A stretch of DNA of 64,000 bases, taken from contig NZ_PGCP01000036.1 of the NCBI RefSeq assembly GCF_002812985.1, positions 1 through 64,000 of the forward strand, read 5' to 3'. Under the pieces are notes generated by a model that did not search any database, was not told the origin of the DNA, and saw nothing but the letters and a program-made list of their open reading frames with translations. Positions within the stretch are counted from its first letter, which is position 1; every line of letters starts with the position of its first letter. This DNA is from Aeromonas lusitana. Lineage in GTDB: Bacteria; Pseudomonadota; Gammaproteobacteria; Enterobacterales; Aeromonadaceae. The position numbers and the translations under genes are program-made. Shown in pieces: positions 21,769 to 30,236 of this stretch.

Positions 21769-23541
21769 TCAACACAAGGCGCTGCAGTGCGGCGTCAGTT
21801 TGGTTGCCAGATGGGATTTCGACAGCGGGTGACTGAACAAATAGCCCTGACCCTCCTCACAGCGCAGTGACTGCAAGAACTGGCGCTGGGACTGGGTCTC
21901 TATCCCCTCGGCGGTGACCGCCATGCCGAGGCTGTCCGCCAGGTGGACTATGGTGCGGCACAGCTCCCGGCTGTGTTTGTCATCGGGCAGGGCCTGGACG
22001 AAGGTTCTGTCTATCTTGATGCGATCGATGGGCAGGCTTTTCAGCAGGCTGAGAGAGGAAAAACCGGTACCAAAGTCATCGATGGCGATCTGAACCCCCA
22101 GCGCCTTGAGGCGGGTAAACAGACGCAGGCTCTGATCCACGCTCTGGATGATGCTCTCGGTGACTTCTATCTCCAGGCGCTCTGCCGGGAAACCTGTCTC
22201 AGCCAGGATGGCGGTGACCCGCTCCACGTAGTCGGGGGATTGCATCTCCCTGACCGACACATTGACGGACAATCTGGGTACCGTCAGTCCCTGTGCCAGC
22301 CAGCGCTGCCCCTGCTGGCAGGCGGTGCGCATCACCCACTCTCCTATCTGCTCTATCAGGCCGCACTGCTCGGCCACCGGGATGAAGCGGGCGGGAGAGA
22401 TCATGCCTTCACTCGGGTGCTGCCAGCGGAGCAAGGCCTCCAACCCGCTCAGCCGGTTGTTGGCGAGATCCGCCATGGGTTGATAGAGGACGCGAAATTG
22501 CTGTTGTTCCATGGCCTTGAGCAGGCCCTGCTCCAGCACCATGCGCTCTCGCATCTGCTCGGCCATGCGGTGGGAGTAAAAGAGATAGCCATTGCGACCC
22601 CGGCGCTTGGCCTCGCGCATGGCATTGCTGGCCGCACTGATGAGGCGATCCGGGCTCTGGCCATGATCTGGATAGAGGGCTATGCCTATGCTGGCCGACG
22701 GAGTCACCCTGTCGTGCCCGAGCTCGGCGGGGGCGTGCAGGCTGAGTTGTAACTGCTCCACCAGCACCGTCAGGGTGGGCTGCCGATCCATGCAGGGGAG
22801 CAGCACCAGAAACTCGTCCCCGCCGAGTCGGACGGCGAGATCCCGTTGGCCCAGGCAGCGGCGGATGCGTTCCGCCAGCAGCCGGAGCAGCTGATCACCC
22901 GCCCTGTGGCCCAGGGTGTCGTTTATCTGTTTGAAGCCGTCGAGATCGATAAACAGCAGGGCAAACTTTTGCTGATTCAACTGGGCCGTCTTGAGCTCCA
23001 GTTCGAGCCGCTCCTGCAGCAGGCTGCGATTGCCCAGACTGGTGAGCGCGTCATGGTAGGCGAGGTGATGGAGCCGAGCCTGCGCCTGACACAGCTGCTC
23101 AAACTGACGGCTGGCCGTGCCCTGGAGCCCGATGGGAGTGATGTGCTGGTCCGACGCTCTTGCGAAGTCGTGCACTATGACGAGCAGGCCATCGGGGGCG
23201 CCATGCTCATCTTGCATGGGGCTGCAGATCGCGTGCCCGTGTCCGATCTTGTGGGGATGCAAGGCGCCTATGCTGCTTGGCCTGAACGCCGCCTGTCCCG
23301 CCTGCTGGTTGATGAGGGGCGCCTGGCTTGGGCTGATATCAGAGAGCTTGCTGCCGAGCAGCTCTGCTATGGGCAGGCCGCTGAACCCGGCGAAGGCCTC
23401 ATTGGCATAACGGCATCTGAATTCGCGATCGAATATCCCGATGCCCAGAGGTGTCAGCTCAAACAGTTGCTGCCATTCATGGGGGGATAACTGGCCTGAC
23501 AGATATGGGCCCTGAACCGATTCGGGTAGCGCTTTTTCCAT
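21769..23541 (-). CDS. PAS-GGDEF-EAL cyclic-di-GMP turnover protein
   Basis: 590 residues, no membrane segment. A PAS domain spans about residues 20-130 (LTPLGIGIFDREFRCRYANE). A GGDEF domain has an intact GGDEF motif (VRLGGDEFLVLLP, about residue 240). An EAL domain has intact LEALLRW (about 367) and DDFGTGFSSLSLLKSLPIDR. The RxxD inhibitory site expected five residues before GGDEF is GQRD, lacking the arginine, so product inhibition may be lost. Both activities look possible; the net direction cannot be told. It lies next to the tor genes but is separated from them by about 100 bp. A GGAG site precedes the ATG. Confidence 0.88.
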   Translation of the reverse strand: MEKALPESVQGPYLSGQLSPHEWQQLFELTPLGIGIFDREFRCRYANEAFAGFSGLPIAELLGSKLSDISPSQAPLINQQAGQAAFRPSSIGALHPHKIGHGHAICSPMQDEHGAPDGLLVIVHDFARASDQHITPIGLQGTASRQFEQLCQAQARLHHLAYHDALTSLGNRSLLQERLELELKTAQLNQQKFALLFIDLDGFKQINDTLGHRAGDQLLRLLAERIRRCLGQRDLAVRLGGDEFLVLLPCMDRQPTLTVLVEQLQLSLHAPAELGHDRVTPSASIGIALYPDHGQSPDRLISAASNAMREAKRRGRNGYLFYSHRMAEQMRERMVLEQGLLKAMEQQQFRVLYQPMADLANNRLSGLEALLRWQHPSEGMISPARFIPVAEQCGLIEQIGEWVMRTACQQGQRWLAQGLTVPRLSVNVSVREMQSPDYVERVTAILAETGFPAERLEIEVTESIIQSVDQSLRLFTRLKALGVQIAIDDFGTGFSSLSLLKSLPIDRIKIDRTFVQALPDDKHSRELCRTIVHLADSLGMAVTAEGIETQSQRQFLQSLRCEEGQGYLFSHPLSKSHLATKLTPHCSALC

Positions 23542-23647
23542 GGAGGCTCCTGAATTGACTTTCTTGTCATTTAGACGCCTGTGTCAGTATGGCATGAAGT
23601 CATCAGAGGGAAAGTGAGCCAGGGAATTGTATTAAATCAAATGGATG

Positions 23648-24016
23648 TCAGCCTTTCTGGCGACCGAAGGCTTGCAGGCCGCGCACCAGCACCAGCATGG
23701 CCAGCATCAGAAAAGGGAGGGCGAAGGCTATCAGGGGCAGCCAGTGTGCAGGGCTGCCGCTGCTGTGGATGAAGCCGACCCAGGCCACCAGCAGGGCCAG
23801 CATGCCAGCAATCTGGAAGCGGCGGCGCAGTACCACCTCCACCCCGAGGTTGGCGAGGTAGAGGGTGAGCAGTATGCCGGCGAAACCGGTGAGCTGGGCC
23901 GCGCCATGGAGCTCCCTGTCCGGGTTGAACAGCAGGGCTGCCAGGGGAAGCAGGCCCTGCTGTGTCGGGATAAAGATGAGCAGCCAGCAGGCGATCAGCA
24001 GCAGGGCCGTTTTCAT
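23648..24016 (-). CDS. Small predicted membrane protein in the torCAD operon
   Basis: 122 residues, not recognised. It shows an N-terminal hydrophobic segment (ALLLIACWLLIFI) and about three further membrane spans (LTGFAGILLTLYLANLGV; IAGMLALLVAWVGFI; LPLIAFALPFLMLAMLVLV), with a basic C-terminus. It begins four bases after the torD stop, so it is probably the last gene of torC-torA-torD. Nothing like it is part of the E. coli tor operon. It may be tied to TMAO respiration, but that is inferred from position only. Confidence 0.7.
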   Translation of the reverse strand: MKTALLLIACWLLIFIPTQQGLLPLAALLFNPDRELHGAAQLTGFAGILLTLYLANLGVEVVLRRRFQIAGMLALLVAWVGFIHSSGSPAHWLPLIAFALPFLMLAMLVLVRGLQAFGRQKG

Positions 24017-24020
24017 CAGA

Positions 24021-24689
24021 TCAGTCGGCGGTTTGCGCCGGTTTGACCAGGTTCAGGTAGTTTGCGTCCATGTGGAGGAATACCCCCAACAGGCGGGCGC
24101 TGGCGCCATAGAAGCCGAACTTGTCGGCCTTGCGGCAGGCCTGCTCGAAATCGGCGAACCAGCCGAGCAGGTGGTGATGCAGCAGTTCTTCCTGCTCCTG
24201 CAACCACTGTTCCCGCTCGCTGGCGGTGGTTGCTTCGGCGGCGCGAATGATGAGATTGCCCATCAGATCCAGCTCGATGGCCAGGTGATCGGCGGGTTCC
24301 TTGTACTTGTCGCTCACATCGATGCCAAGGCGCGCGAGGCGGGCCTGCATCTCGGCCATGGGGGCCTGCATCAAGAGCTTGGCCTCCCCGCGATAGAGGG
24401 ATTCGTAAGGCAGGGCGCCCTGCTTGGGATCGACCAGGAACAGACCGGCGAAGTCGGCGGCCAGCTCCAGCTGACGATCCGGGCGCACCAGCAGGCGGGC
24501 GATGGCGTCATTGAGCTCGGCCACGGCGTCACGCATGGGATCCAGCGTGGAGAGGCTTTTGAGGAAGCTGCGCACATCGTAGCTGTCATACTCGGCGATC
24601 TGGGGGTCGCTGAGCTCGGCGGCAAACAGGGTGGAAAACCACCAGTAAAGTTCGGCCCGGCGTTCGCTGGTAGCCATAAATTCCTGCAT
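24021..24689 (-). CDS. torD: TorA-specific chaperone TorD
   Basis: 222 residues, all-helical TorD/DmsD family. It binds the TorA Tat signal and assists molybdenum cofactor insertion. Characteristic stretches: [40 protein letters not shown] and the hinge-like [16 protein letters not shown] (the E-P-D-H core of the family). It starts about 100 bp after the torA stop and is followed by a small membrane protein gene. Confidence 0.93.
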   Translation of the reverse strand: MQEFMATSERRAELYWWFSTLFAAELSDPQIAEYDSYDVRSFLKSLSTLDPMRDAVAELNDAIARLLVRPDRQLELAADFAGLFLVDPKQGALPYESLYRGEAKLLMQAPMAEMQARLARLGIDVSDKYKEPADHLAIELDLMGNLIIRAAEATTASEREQWLQEQEELLHHHLLGWFADFEQACRKADKFGFYGASARLLGVFLHMDANYLNLVKPAQTAD

Positions 24690-24787
24690 TTTTCCTCCGT
24701 GGATGACAATCGGGAGCCTTGATGGCCCCCGATTCTAACGACTTTAAAAATAAAGGAAACTCAAGGGGCGCTTTTGGCCGCCCCCGC

Positions 24788-27280
24788 TCACAGTGCCGGA
24801 AACATGGGGTCTATGCCCGCCGTCGACTCCGGCGCGCCAAAGGCGGTGACCGCGGGCACTGGGCCCTGGAATTTCTCTATCTCCACCAAGGTCGTGTGGG
24901 CCGTGGTAGCCTGGGCCAGGCTGGAGGAGCCTATGTCGGCGGTCAGCACATTGGGGTCGCCATAGGTGCACAGGGTGCCGACCTTGCCCCCTTCCAGCGG
25001 ACCGTACCAGGCCCCTTCCTGAATGCGTACCACGCCGGGGGCATAGTCATCGGAGACCACCAGACCCGCCAGTACCTGACCGCGGCCGTTGAACACCCGC
25101 ACCAGATCGCCGTCCTTGAGGCCACGGGCCTTGGCGTCCTGCGGGCTCATGTAGACAGGCTCCCGGCCCTGCACAGTGTAGGTGGCGCGATAGGCGTCCG
25201 AGGAGCAGAGCTGGCTGTGCAGCCGCTTGTCCGGGTGGCAGGACTGCAGGTGCAGCGGGTACTGCTTGCTGCCCGGGCCGCCGTGGGAGCGCTCGAACGG
25301 CTCAATCCAGACCGGATGGCCGGGACAGTCCGCATAGCCGTAGTTCGCTATGGTCTGGGAGAAGATCTCGATGAGACCGGACGGGGTACCCAGCGGCTCC
25401 AGATCCGGCTCCTGGCGGAACGACTCGTGGCGCACCCAGGGCTGGCCGGCCGGGAAGGTGACGAAGCCTTCTCCCTGCCAGAACTGGCTGAAGCGGGGCA
25501 GACGGATGCCGATGCCACGGCCCTGCAGGCGGGCGTCGTCATAGATGCTCTGGATCCACTCCAGCTTGCTCTTGCTACCGGTGAACTCGGCCTCGCGGTC
25601 GAAACGGCGGCAGAGGTCGGCGAAGATGTCGTAGTCGTCGCGGGCCTCGAACAGCGGCTCCACCACCTTGCGCATGGCCAGGATGCCGGCGTTGGAGTGA
25701 GAGCCCCACTGCTCTATATCGTCTCGCTCGTAGGTCGTCGTGGCCGGCAGCACTATGTCGGCGAAGCGGCAGCTCGCGGTCCACTGATGATCCACGCTCA
25801 CCACGGTTTCCAGCTTGCGCCAGGCCGCCACCATCTTGTTGCGATCCTGCTGGTGGTGGAAGGGGTTGTTGCCGCAGAACACCGCCATCTTCATCTCCGG
25901 GTAGGTGATGGTCTGGCCGTTGAAGGCGATGGTCTTGCCCGGATTGAGGATGCAGTCCACGAAGCGGGCCACAGGGATGAACTTGGAGTACCCCTTCCAG
26001 TCGCCGTTGTGGATGGGTTTGACCCCGGGGATGACGGAGCTGAACCCGGACATGATGGGGCCCGTGCTGGTGATGGTGCCGGCGCCGTTGTAATGCCAGC
26101 CAAAGCCATAGCCGCCGCCGGGCAGGCCAATCTGGCCCAGCATGGAGGCAACGACCACCAGCATCCAGGCATATTGCTCGCCGTGGTGCATGCGCTGCAC
26201 GCACCAGCCGCCGATGAGCTGGGTGCGGCCAGCGGCCATGGTGCGGGCCAGCTCGCGGATGCGGTCGGCGGGTACGCCACACAGGGTGGCCGCCCAGTCG
26301 GCACTCTTCACCTGGCCGTCGCTCTCGCCGAGCAGGTAGGGCAGGAACTTGTCAAAGCCGGTGGTGTAGTTCTTCAGGAACTTCTCGTCGTGCAGCTTCT
26401 CGCTGTAGAGGGTATGGGCGATACCCAACATCAGAGGCAGATCGGTCTGGGGGTTGAGGGCAACCTGCTCGCAGCCCAGGTATTTCTGGGTCTTGGACTT
26501 GACCGGATCGACGCTGATGACCCGGATCTCCCCCTTGGCTACCTTCTCTTTGAGCTGTGCCCAGTAGTCGTAGACGCTGTGATCCGGCACCAGCCAGCCC
26601 ACCTGCAGGTTCTTGATGGGATCGGAGCCCCAGATGACTATGGTCTTGCTGTGCTCCAGCAAGAGCGGCCAGGAGGTCTGCTGCTCGTACACCTCCATGG
26701 CGCCTGCTACGTGGGGCAGGATCACCTGGGCGGCGCCGGTGGAGTAGTCACCGGCCTTGGCGAGATAGGTGCCGTGCAGGTTCATGGCACGGCCCAGCAT
26801 GGCGCCGGCGGAGTGCAGCTTGCCCACCGACTGCCAGCCGGAGTGACCCGCGTAAAGGGCGCTCGGGCCATAGGTTTTCTGCACCCGCTCCAGCTCGTGA
26901 TAGAAGAAGTCCAGGGCCTGGGACCAGGTCACCCGCACGAAGCGGTTCTGGCCGCGCTCGCGGGTGTCGGACTGGTGACCCTTGCGCAGCCAGTCCAGGC
27001 GCACCATGGGATAGCGGATGCGGGAGGGGTTGTAGACCACCTCGGCCAACCCCTTGAGCATCTCGGTCGGGTGCTTGTCGTGCTCGAAGGGCAGGGTCTC
27101 GACCCAGCGGCCGTCCACCACCCGGGCGCGGAAGGCGCCCCAGTGGGAGCCCGATTGCACCAGCTTGTCACCTGACTCGGCGGCCATGACGGCGCGGCCA
27201 AGCAGGGAGGGGCCGATCAGGGCGCTGGCGCCGCTGGCCAGCAGGCCACCCAGGAAACCACGGCGGGAAATGTTGATCAT
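24788..27280 (-). CDS. torA: Trimethylamine-N-oxide reductase, molybdoenzyme
   Basis: 830-residue periplasmic terminal reductase for anaerobic respiration on TMAO, of the DMSO-reductase family. The Tat signal is at the N-terminus (ISRRGFLGGLLASGASALIG). The mature part holds the molybdenum-ligand serine region KAGDYSTGAAQV, the cofactor-binding segment TIVIWGSDPIKN and the C-terminal GDLVRVFNGRGQVLAG. Length agrees with E. coli TorA (848). It follows torC by 23 bp; electrons come from TorC and maturation needs TorD. Confidence 0.96.
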   Translation of the reverse strand: MINISRRGFLGGLLASGASALIGPSLLGRAVMAAESGDKLVQSGSHWGAFRARVVDGRWVETLPFEHDKHPTEMLKGLAEVVYNPSRIRYPMVRLDWLRKGHQSDTRERGQNRFVRVTWSQALDFFYHELERVQKTYGPSALYAGHSGWQSVGKLHSAGAMLGRAMNLHGTYLAKAGDYSTGAAQVILPHVAGAMEVYEQQTSWPLLLEHSKTIVIWGSDPIKNLQVGWLVPDHSVYDYWAQLKEKVAKGEIRVISVDPVKSKTQKYLGCEQVALNPQTDLPLMLGIAHTLYSEKLHDEKFLKNYTTGFDKFLPYLLGESDGQVKSADWAATLCGVPADRIRELARTMAAGRTQLIGGWCVQRMHHGEQYAWMLVVVASMLGQIGLPGGGYGFGWHYNGAGTITSTGPIMSGFSSVIPGVKPIHNGDWKGYSKFIPVARFVDCILNPGKTIAFNGQTITYPEMKMAVFCGNNPFHHQQDRNKMVAAWRKLETVVSVDHQWTASCRFADIVLPATTTYERDDIEQWGSHSNAGILAMRKVVEPLFEARDDYDIFADLCRRFDREAEFTGSKSKLEWIQSIYDDARLQGRGIGIRLPRFSQFWQGEGFVTFPAGQPWVRHESFRQEPDLEPLGTPSGLIEIFSQTIANYGYADCPGHPVWIEPFERSHGGPGSKQYPLHLQSCHPDKRLHSQLCSSDAYRATYTVQGREPVYMSPQDAKARGLKDGDLVRVFNGRGQVLAGLVVSDDYAPGVVRIQEGAWYGPLEGGKVGTLCTYGDPNVLTADIGSSSLAQATTAHTTLVEIEKFQGPVPAVTAFGAPESTAGIDPMFPAL

Positions 27281-27303
27281 GATGTTATTCCTCTTTCGAA
27301 TCC

Positions 27304-28467
27304 TTAGTGGCTACCCTGACCGCCGGTATCGGCGGCGTGGTTCTGCAGGTATTTGAGCAGGGTGCGCTCCTCTTCCTTGCTCAGGCGGTAGTAGGCGGAC
27401 ATCGCCTTGAGCCCGGAGATCCAGCCGTTGGCGGTGAAGTGAGCGGGATCCGGCGCCGCGTGGCAGGAGTTGCAGGTGGACTTGTACATCTCGCCGGCAT
27501 AGTCCCAGATGGGTTGCAGCGAGGGCTCGAGCCCCTTGCCATCGACCCAGGCCTGGACCCGCACCTGCTCCCAGGGGATCTGGGTCGCTTCATCCATCTG
27601 CTGCTTGAGCACCTGCTCCTCCGCCTTGAGCTCATCGCGCAGGGTGGCGACGAAGACCCGCTTGCCCATGTATTCGCTCAGCACCCGGCCCTTGCCGTCC
27701 CGCTCGCGCCAGCCTTCGACCGACACCTGGAGACGATCGCCATTGCGGGCCAGCACCTGGATGCGGGAGGCGGGCAGCAGCTTGCCGACGGCTTCCGTGC
27801 TCTGCTCGCTGGCGTAGAGATCTTTCTCGGCCAGGGTGTAGAGGGTCTCGGCGGCGGGGGCCTCCTGTGCGGCCTCTTTGAGGCTGGCGAAGGTGGCACG
27901 GAAGCCGCCTGCCATGTTCGGCAGCTCATGGGCTATGCCCTTGTGACACTCGATGCAGTTCATGTTCTTGGCGGCGGCGTCCTGCATGGCCAGGGCGGCG
28001 GCGGGGGACTGCTTGGCGTGATCCATGTTGTCGTAGCTGTGGCAGGACTTGCAGGTCTTGGAGTTCTGGCTGCTCATGCGGGCCCACACCTTCTCCGCCA
28101 GGTGCAAGCGCCTGTCCTCAAACTTCTCCTGGGTGTCGATGCTGTGGCCTATGTACTCCTGATAGAGGTCGTTGGCGGCCTCCATCTTGCGGGCCACCTT
28201 GCCGACGAAGTCCTTGGGCTGGTGGCAGTCGGTACAGACCGCCTGCACCCCGGAGGCGTTCTTGAAGTGGATGGACTCCTTGTACTCCGGATAGACGGTG
28301 CTCTCCATGGAGTGGCAGGAGACGCAGAACTCCAGGGAGCTGGTCTTCTCGAAGCCGTAATGCAAGCCGACGGTGCCGGCCAGGGTCACGCCGACCCCGA
28401 CCAGGATCAGCGCCAGCACCGACCAGCGGCGGCTGGGTGTGCGCAGGAAGTGCCACAGTTTTTTCAT
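27304..28467 (-). CDS. torC: Pentaheme c-type cytochrome TorC
   Basis: 387 residues; passes electrons from menaquinol to TorA and is anchored by one N-terminal membrane segment (WSVLALILVGVGVTLAGTVGL). Five CxxCH heme sites are visible: CVSCH, CTDCH, CKSCH and CIECH in the NapC/NirT-like part and CNSCH near the C-terminus. Length matches E. coli TorC (390). First gene of the torCAD operon; candidate TorR boxes lie just upstream. Confidence 0.96.
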   Translation of the reverse strand: MKKLWHFLRTPSRRWSVLALILVGVGVTLAGTVGLHYGFEKTSSLEFCVSCHSMESTVYPEYKESIHFKNASGVQAVCTDCHQPKDFVGKVARKMEAANDLYQEYIGHSIDTQEKFEDRRLHLAEKVWARMSSQNSKTCKSCHSYDNMDHAKQSPAAALAMQDAAAKNMNCIECHKGIAHELPNMAGGFRATFASLKEAAQEAPAAETLYTLAEKDLYASEQSTEAVGKLLPASRIQVLARNGDRLQVSVEGWRERDGKGRVLSEYMGKRVFVATLRDELKAEEQVLKQQMDEATQIPWEQVRVQAWVDGKGLEPSLQPIWDYAGEMYKSTCNSCHAAPDPAHFTANGWISGLKAMSAYYRLSKEEERTLLKYLQNHAADTGGQGSH

Positions 28468-28516
28468 GGAAGGTCTCTCACATCGCTTTTTTGATGTGAG
28501 CCATGATAGGGAGCCG

Positions 28517-28579
28517 CTGTGAACAGGGTTGCCGGTAAAAATTAATGAATTAGGGGTATTTATGACAAAATATGAATAG
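28517..28579 (-). promoter_or_regulatory. Candidate TorR boxes in the torC-torR intergenic region
   Basis: On the minus strand 28579-28570 reads CTATTCATAT, a 9/10 match to the E. coli tor box CTGTTCATAT. The adjacent decamer 28569-28560 (TTTGTCATAA) matches 6/10, giving a ten-base direct repeat like that at E. coli torC. A third site at 28526-28517 (CTGTTCACAG) matches 8/10. They sit between torC (minus) and torR (plus), so either promoter could respond. Assignment is by eye. Confidence 0.55.
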
Positions 28580-28613
28580 AATAATCCCCCCTGTCCCTGC
28601 TGCGAGCCCTGCC

Positions 28614-29327
28614 ATGCGCCACCACATTCTGGTCGTTGAAGATGACGTCGTGACCCGCGAGAAGCTGACCGGCTATTTCGAGCGGGAAGGGTATAGAGTG
28701 ACGGCGGTGGAAGACGGGCAGGGGATGCGGGCCGCCCTGGCGGAGCAGGACATCGCCCTGGTGATGCTGGACATCAACCTGCCGGGGGAAGACGGCCTGC
28801 TGCTGACCCGTGAGCTCAGAGCCCGCAGCACGGTGGGCATTATCCTGGTGACCGGCCGCAGCGACGCGGTGGACCGGATAGTGGGGCTCGAGATGGGGGC
28901 CGATGACTATGTCACCAAGCCGTTTGAACTGAGGGAACTGCTGGTGCGGGTCAAGAACCTGCTGTGGCGCATTTCGCTTGCGACAGCTGTGCAAGGGGCG
29001 AGCGAGCCCGATGACGATGCGGTCTGCTTCGGCCCCTGGCGCTTCGACATTCCCCGTCGTCAGCTCAGCAAGGACGGGGTGCCGGTGCGCCTTACCAAGG
29101 CCGAATATGAGGTGTTGGTGGTGTTCGTCGCCCATGCGGGCCGGGTGCTCAGCCGGGAGCGGATCCTCTCCCTGGTGACCCATCGCGGGGACGGGCCGAG
29201 CGATCGCACCATAGACGTGCTGATCCGCCGGCTGCGGGGCAAGCTGGAGGAGGACCCGCGGGATCCCCAGCTGTTCGTCACCGTTCACGGCGAGGGTTAC
29301 CTGTTTGCCGGTCAGATAGCCCCGTAG
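28614..29327 (+). CDS. torR: Response regulator TorR (OmpR family)
   Basis: 237 residues. The receiver domain (HHILVVEDDVVTREKL; phosphorylation aspartate in LVMLDINLPGEDGL; conserved lysine in GADDYVTKPFELREL) is followed by a winged-helix DNA-binding domain (VRLTKAEYEVLVVF; SDRTIDVLIRRLRGKLEEDP). The ATG at 28614 is the first that fits the family. It is divergent from torC, the gene it would activate when TorS senses TMAO. In E. coli torR adjoins torT; here two small genes separate them. Confidence 0.92.
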   Translation: MRHHILVVEDDVVTREKLTGYFEREGYRVTAVEDGQGMRAALAEQDIALVMLDINLPGEDGLLLTRELRARSTVGIILVTGRSDAVDRIVGLEMGADDYVTKPFELRELLVRVKNLLWRISLATAVQGASEPDDDAVCFGPWRFDIPRRQLSKDGVPVRLTKAEYEVLVVFVAHAGRVLSRERILSLVTHRGDGPSDRTIDVLIRRLRGKLEEDPRDPQLFVTVHGEGYLFAGQIAP

Positions 29328-29408
29328 GCAGTGAATCAGGCTGTTTTCAGTGCTTTTTGTGAATTATTTAATAAGTGATTTTGCAATAAATAGTGGGTTT
29401 TTCTGCCA

Positions 29409-29813
29409 TCAGACCGATGGTCGGGTCTCAAACTGAGGGCAGTCATCCCCTATCCGGTGCCAGGGCGCCTTGGAGCCGACGAAGATGTGAAAGCCCGGTT
29501 GCTGGCTTGGCACATCATCGAGTATCCCCAGCCGCAGATTGATCTTGCCGCTGCTGAGTTTCTGGCTAAACAGGCTGGAGCCGCAGTGGCGGCAGAAGGC
29601 GAGTCTGGTCTCCTCCGACTTCTGGAAGCGGGCGATGGCGTCGCCGCCCTGCATCACCTCGACCTTGTCCCCGTCCAGCCCGCCCACCGAGGCGTAATCC
29701 GAGCCGGAAAACTTGCGGCATTCGCCGCAATGGCAGTTGCCCATGTAATCGAAGCTATCCGGCAGGCGCAGCTTGACGGCGCCGCACAGGCAGCTGGCAT
29801 GTAACATCTTCAT
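29409..29813 (-). CDS. GFA-family zinc protein
   Basis: 134-residue protein of the GFA (glutathione-dependent formaldehyde-activating enzyme/CENP-V) fold. Zinc-binding cysteines are arranged as CLCG, CHCGEC and CRHCG. The start at 29813 follows GGAAAAGAG closely. Family members are mostly uncharacterised; formaldehyde-glutathione activity is not proven for most. It lies between torR and torT on the minus strand, and a link to TMAO, whose breakdown can release formaldehyde, is only suggestive. Confidence 0.82.
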   Translation of the reverse strand: MKMLHASCLCGAVKLRLPDSFDYMGNCHCGECRKFSGSDYASVGGLDGDKVEVMQGGDAIARFQKSEETRLAFCRHCGSSLFSQKLSSGKINLRLGILDDVPSQQPGFHIFVGSKAPWHRIGDDCPQFETRPSV

Positions 29814-29835
29814 CTCTTTTCCTCTGGCCGGCGTC

Positions 29836-30132
29836 TCAGGCCACCTGGTCATCTTCGGCGCGAAACAGCACCCGCTTGCACTTGGCACAGGCCCATTCAC
29901 GCCGAAAGTCCGCCAGATGTACCAGACCGACCTCCAGTTGTTTGTGGTGACCGCAGTGGCGGCAGAACACTATCTTGCCGTCCACCGCTTCCGGGTGGGC
30001 GCTCAGGTATTGGGCCTTGGTGGGAACCTCCTCCCACTGGGTGGCGGGAACCCGCTTGCGCTGATGGGTGTAGTAGACCCAGTAGAACAGAAAGAACACG
30101 ATCAGGATGATAAAGGTCAACAGGTGTTCCAT
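29836..30132 (-). CDS. Small membrane-anchored zinc-ribbon protein
   Basis: 98 residues, not assigned to a named family. One N-terminal membrane segment (LLTFIILIVFFLFYWVYY) is followed by a soluble domain with a four-cysteine zinc-ribbon pattern: CRHCG and, about 27 residues on, CAKC. It is 22 bp upstream of the GFA gene, same strand, and probably cotranscribed with it. Function unknown. Confidence 0.7.
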   Translation of the reverse strand: MEHLLTFIILIVFFLFYWVYYTHQRKRVPATQWEEVPTKAQYLSAHPEAVDGKIVFCRHCGHHKQLEVGLVHLADFRREWACAKCKRVLFRAEDDQVA

Positions 30133-30236
30133 CGCGATTCCCCCCAGGCTGGTGAAGCCATAATTAAAAATTCGATTCTAATTAGGATGTTATAAGAACC
30201 GCTTCGGCCAGGTTGTGATCCGCTTCGAGTTTTGAC

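Noticed and set aside
24719-27175. 818-codon frame opposite torA
   Set aside because: Antisense shadow of torA; rich in G, V, H, L and Q as expected from reverse reading of biased codons.
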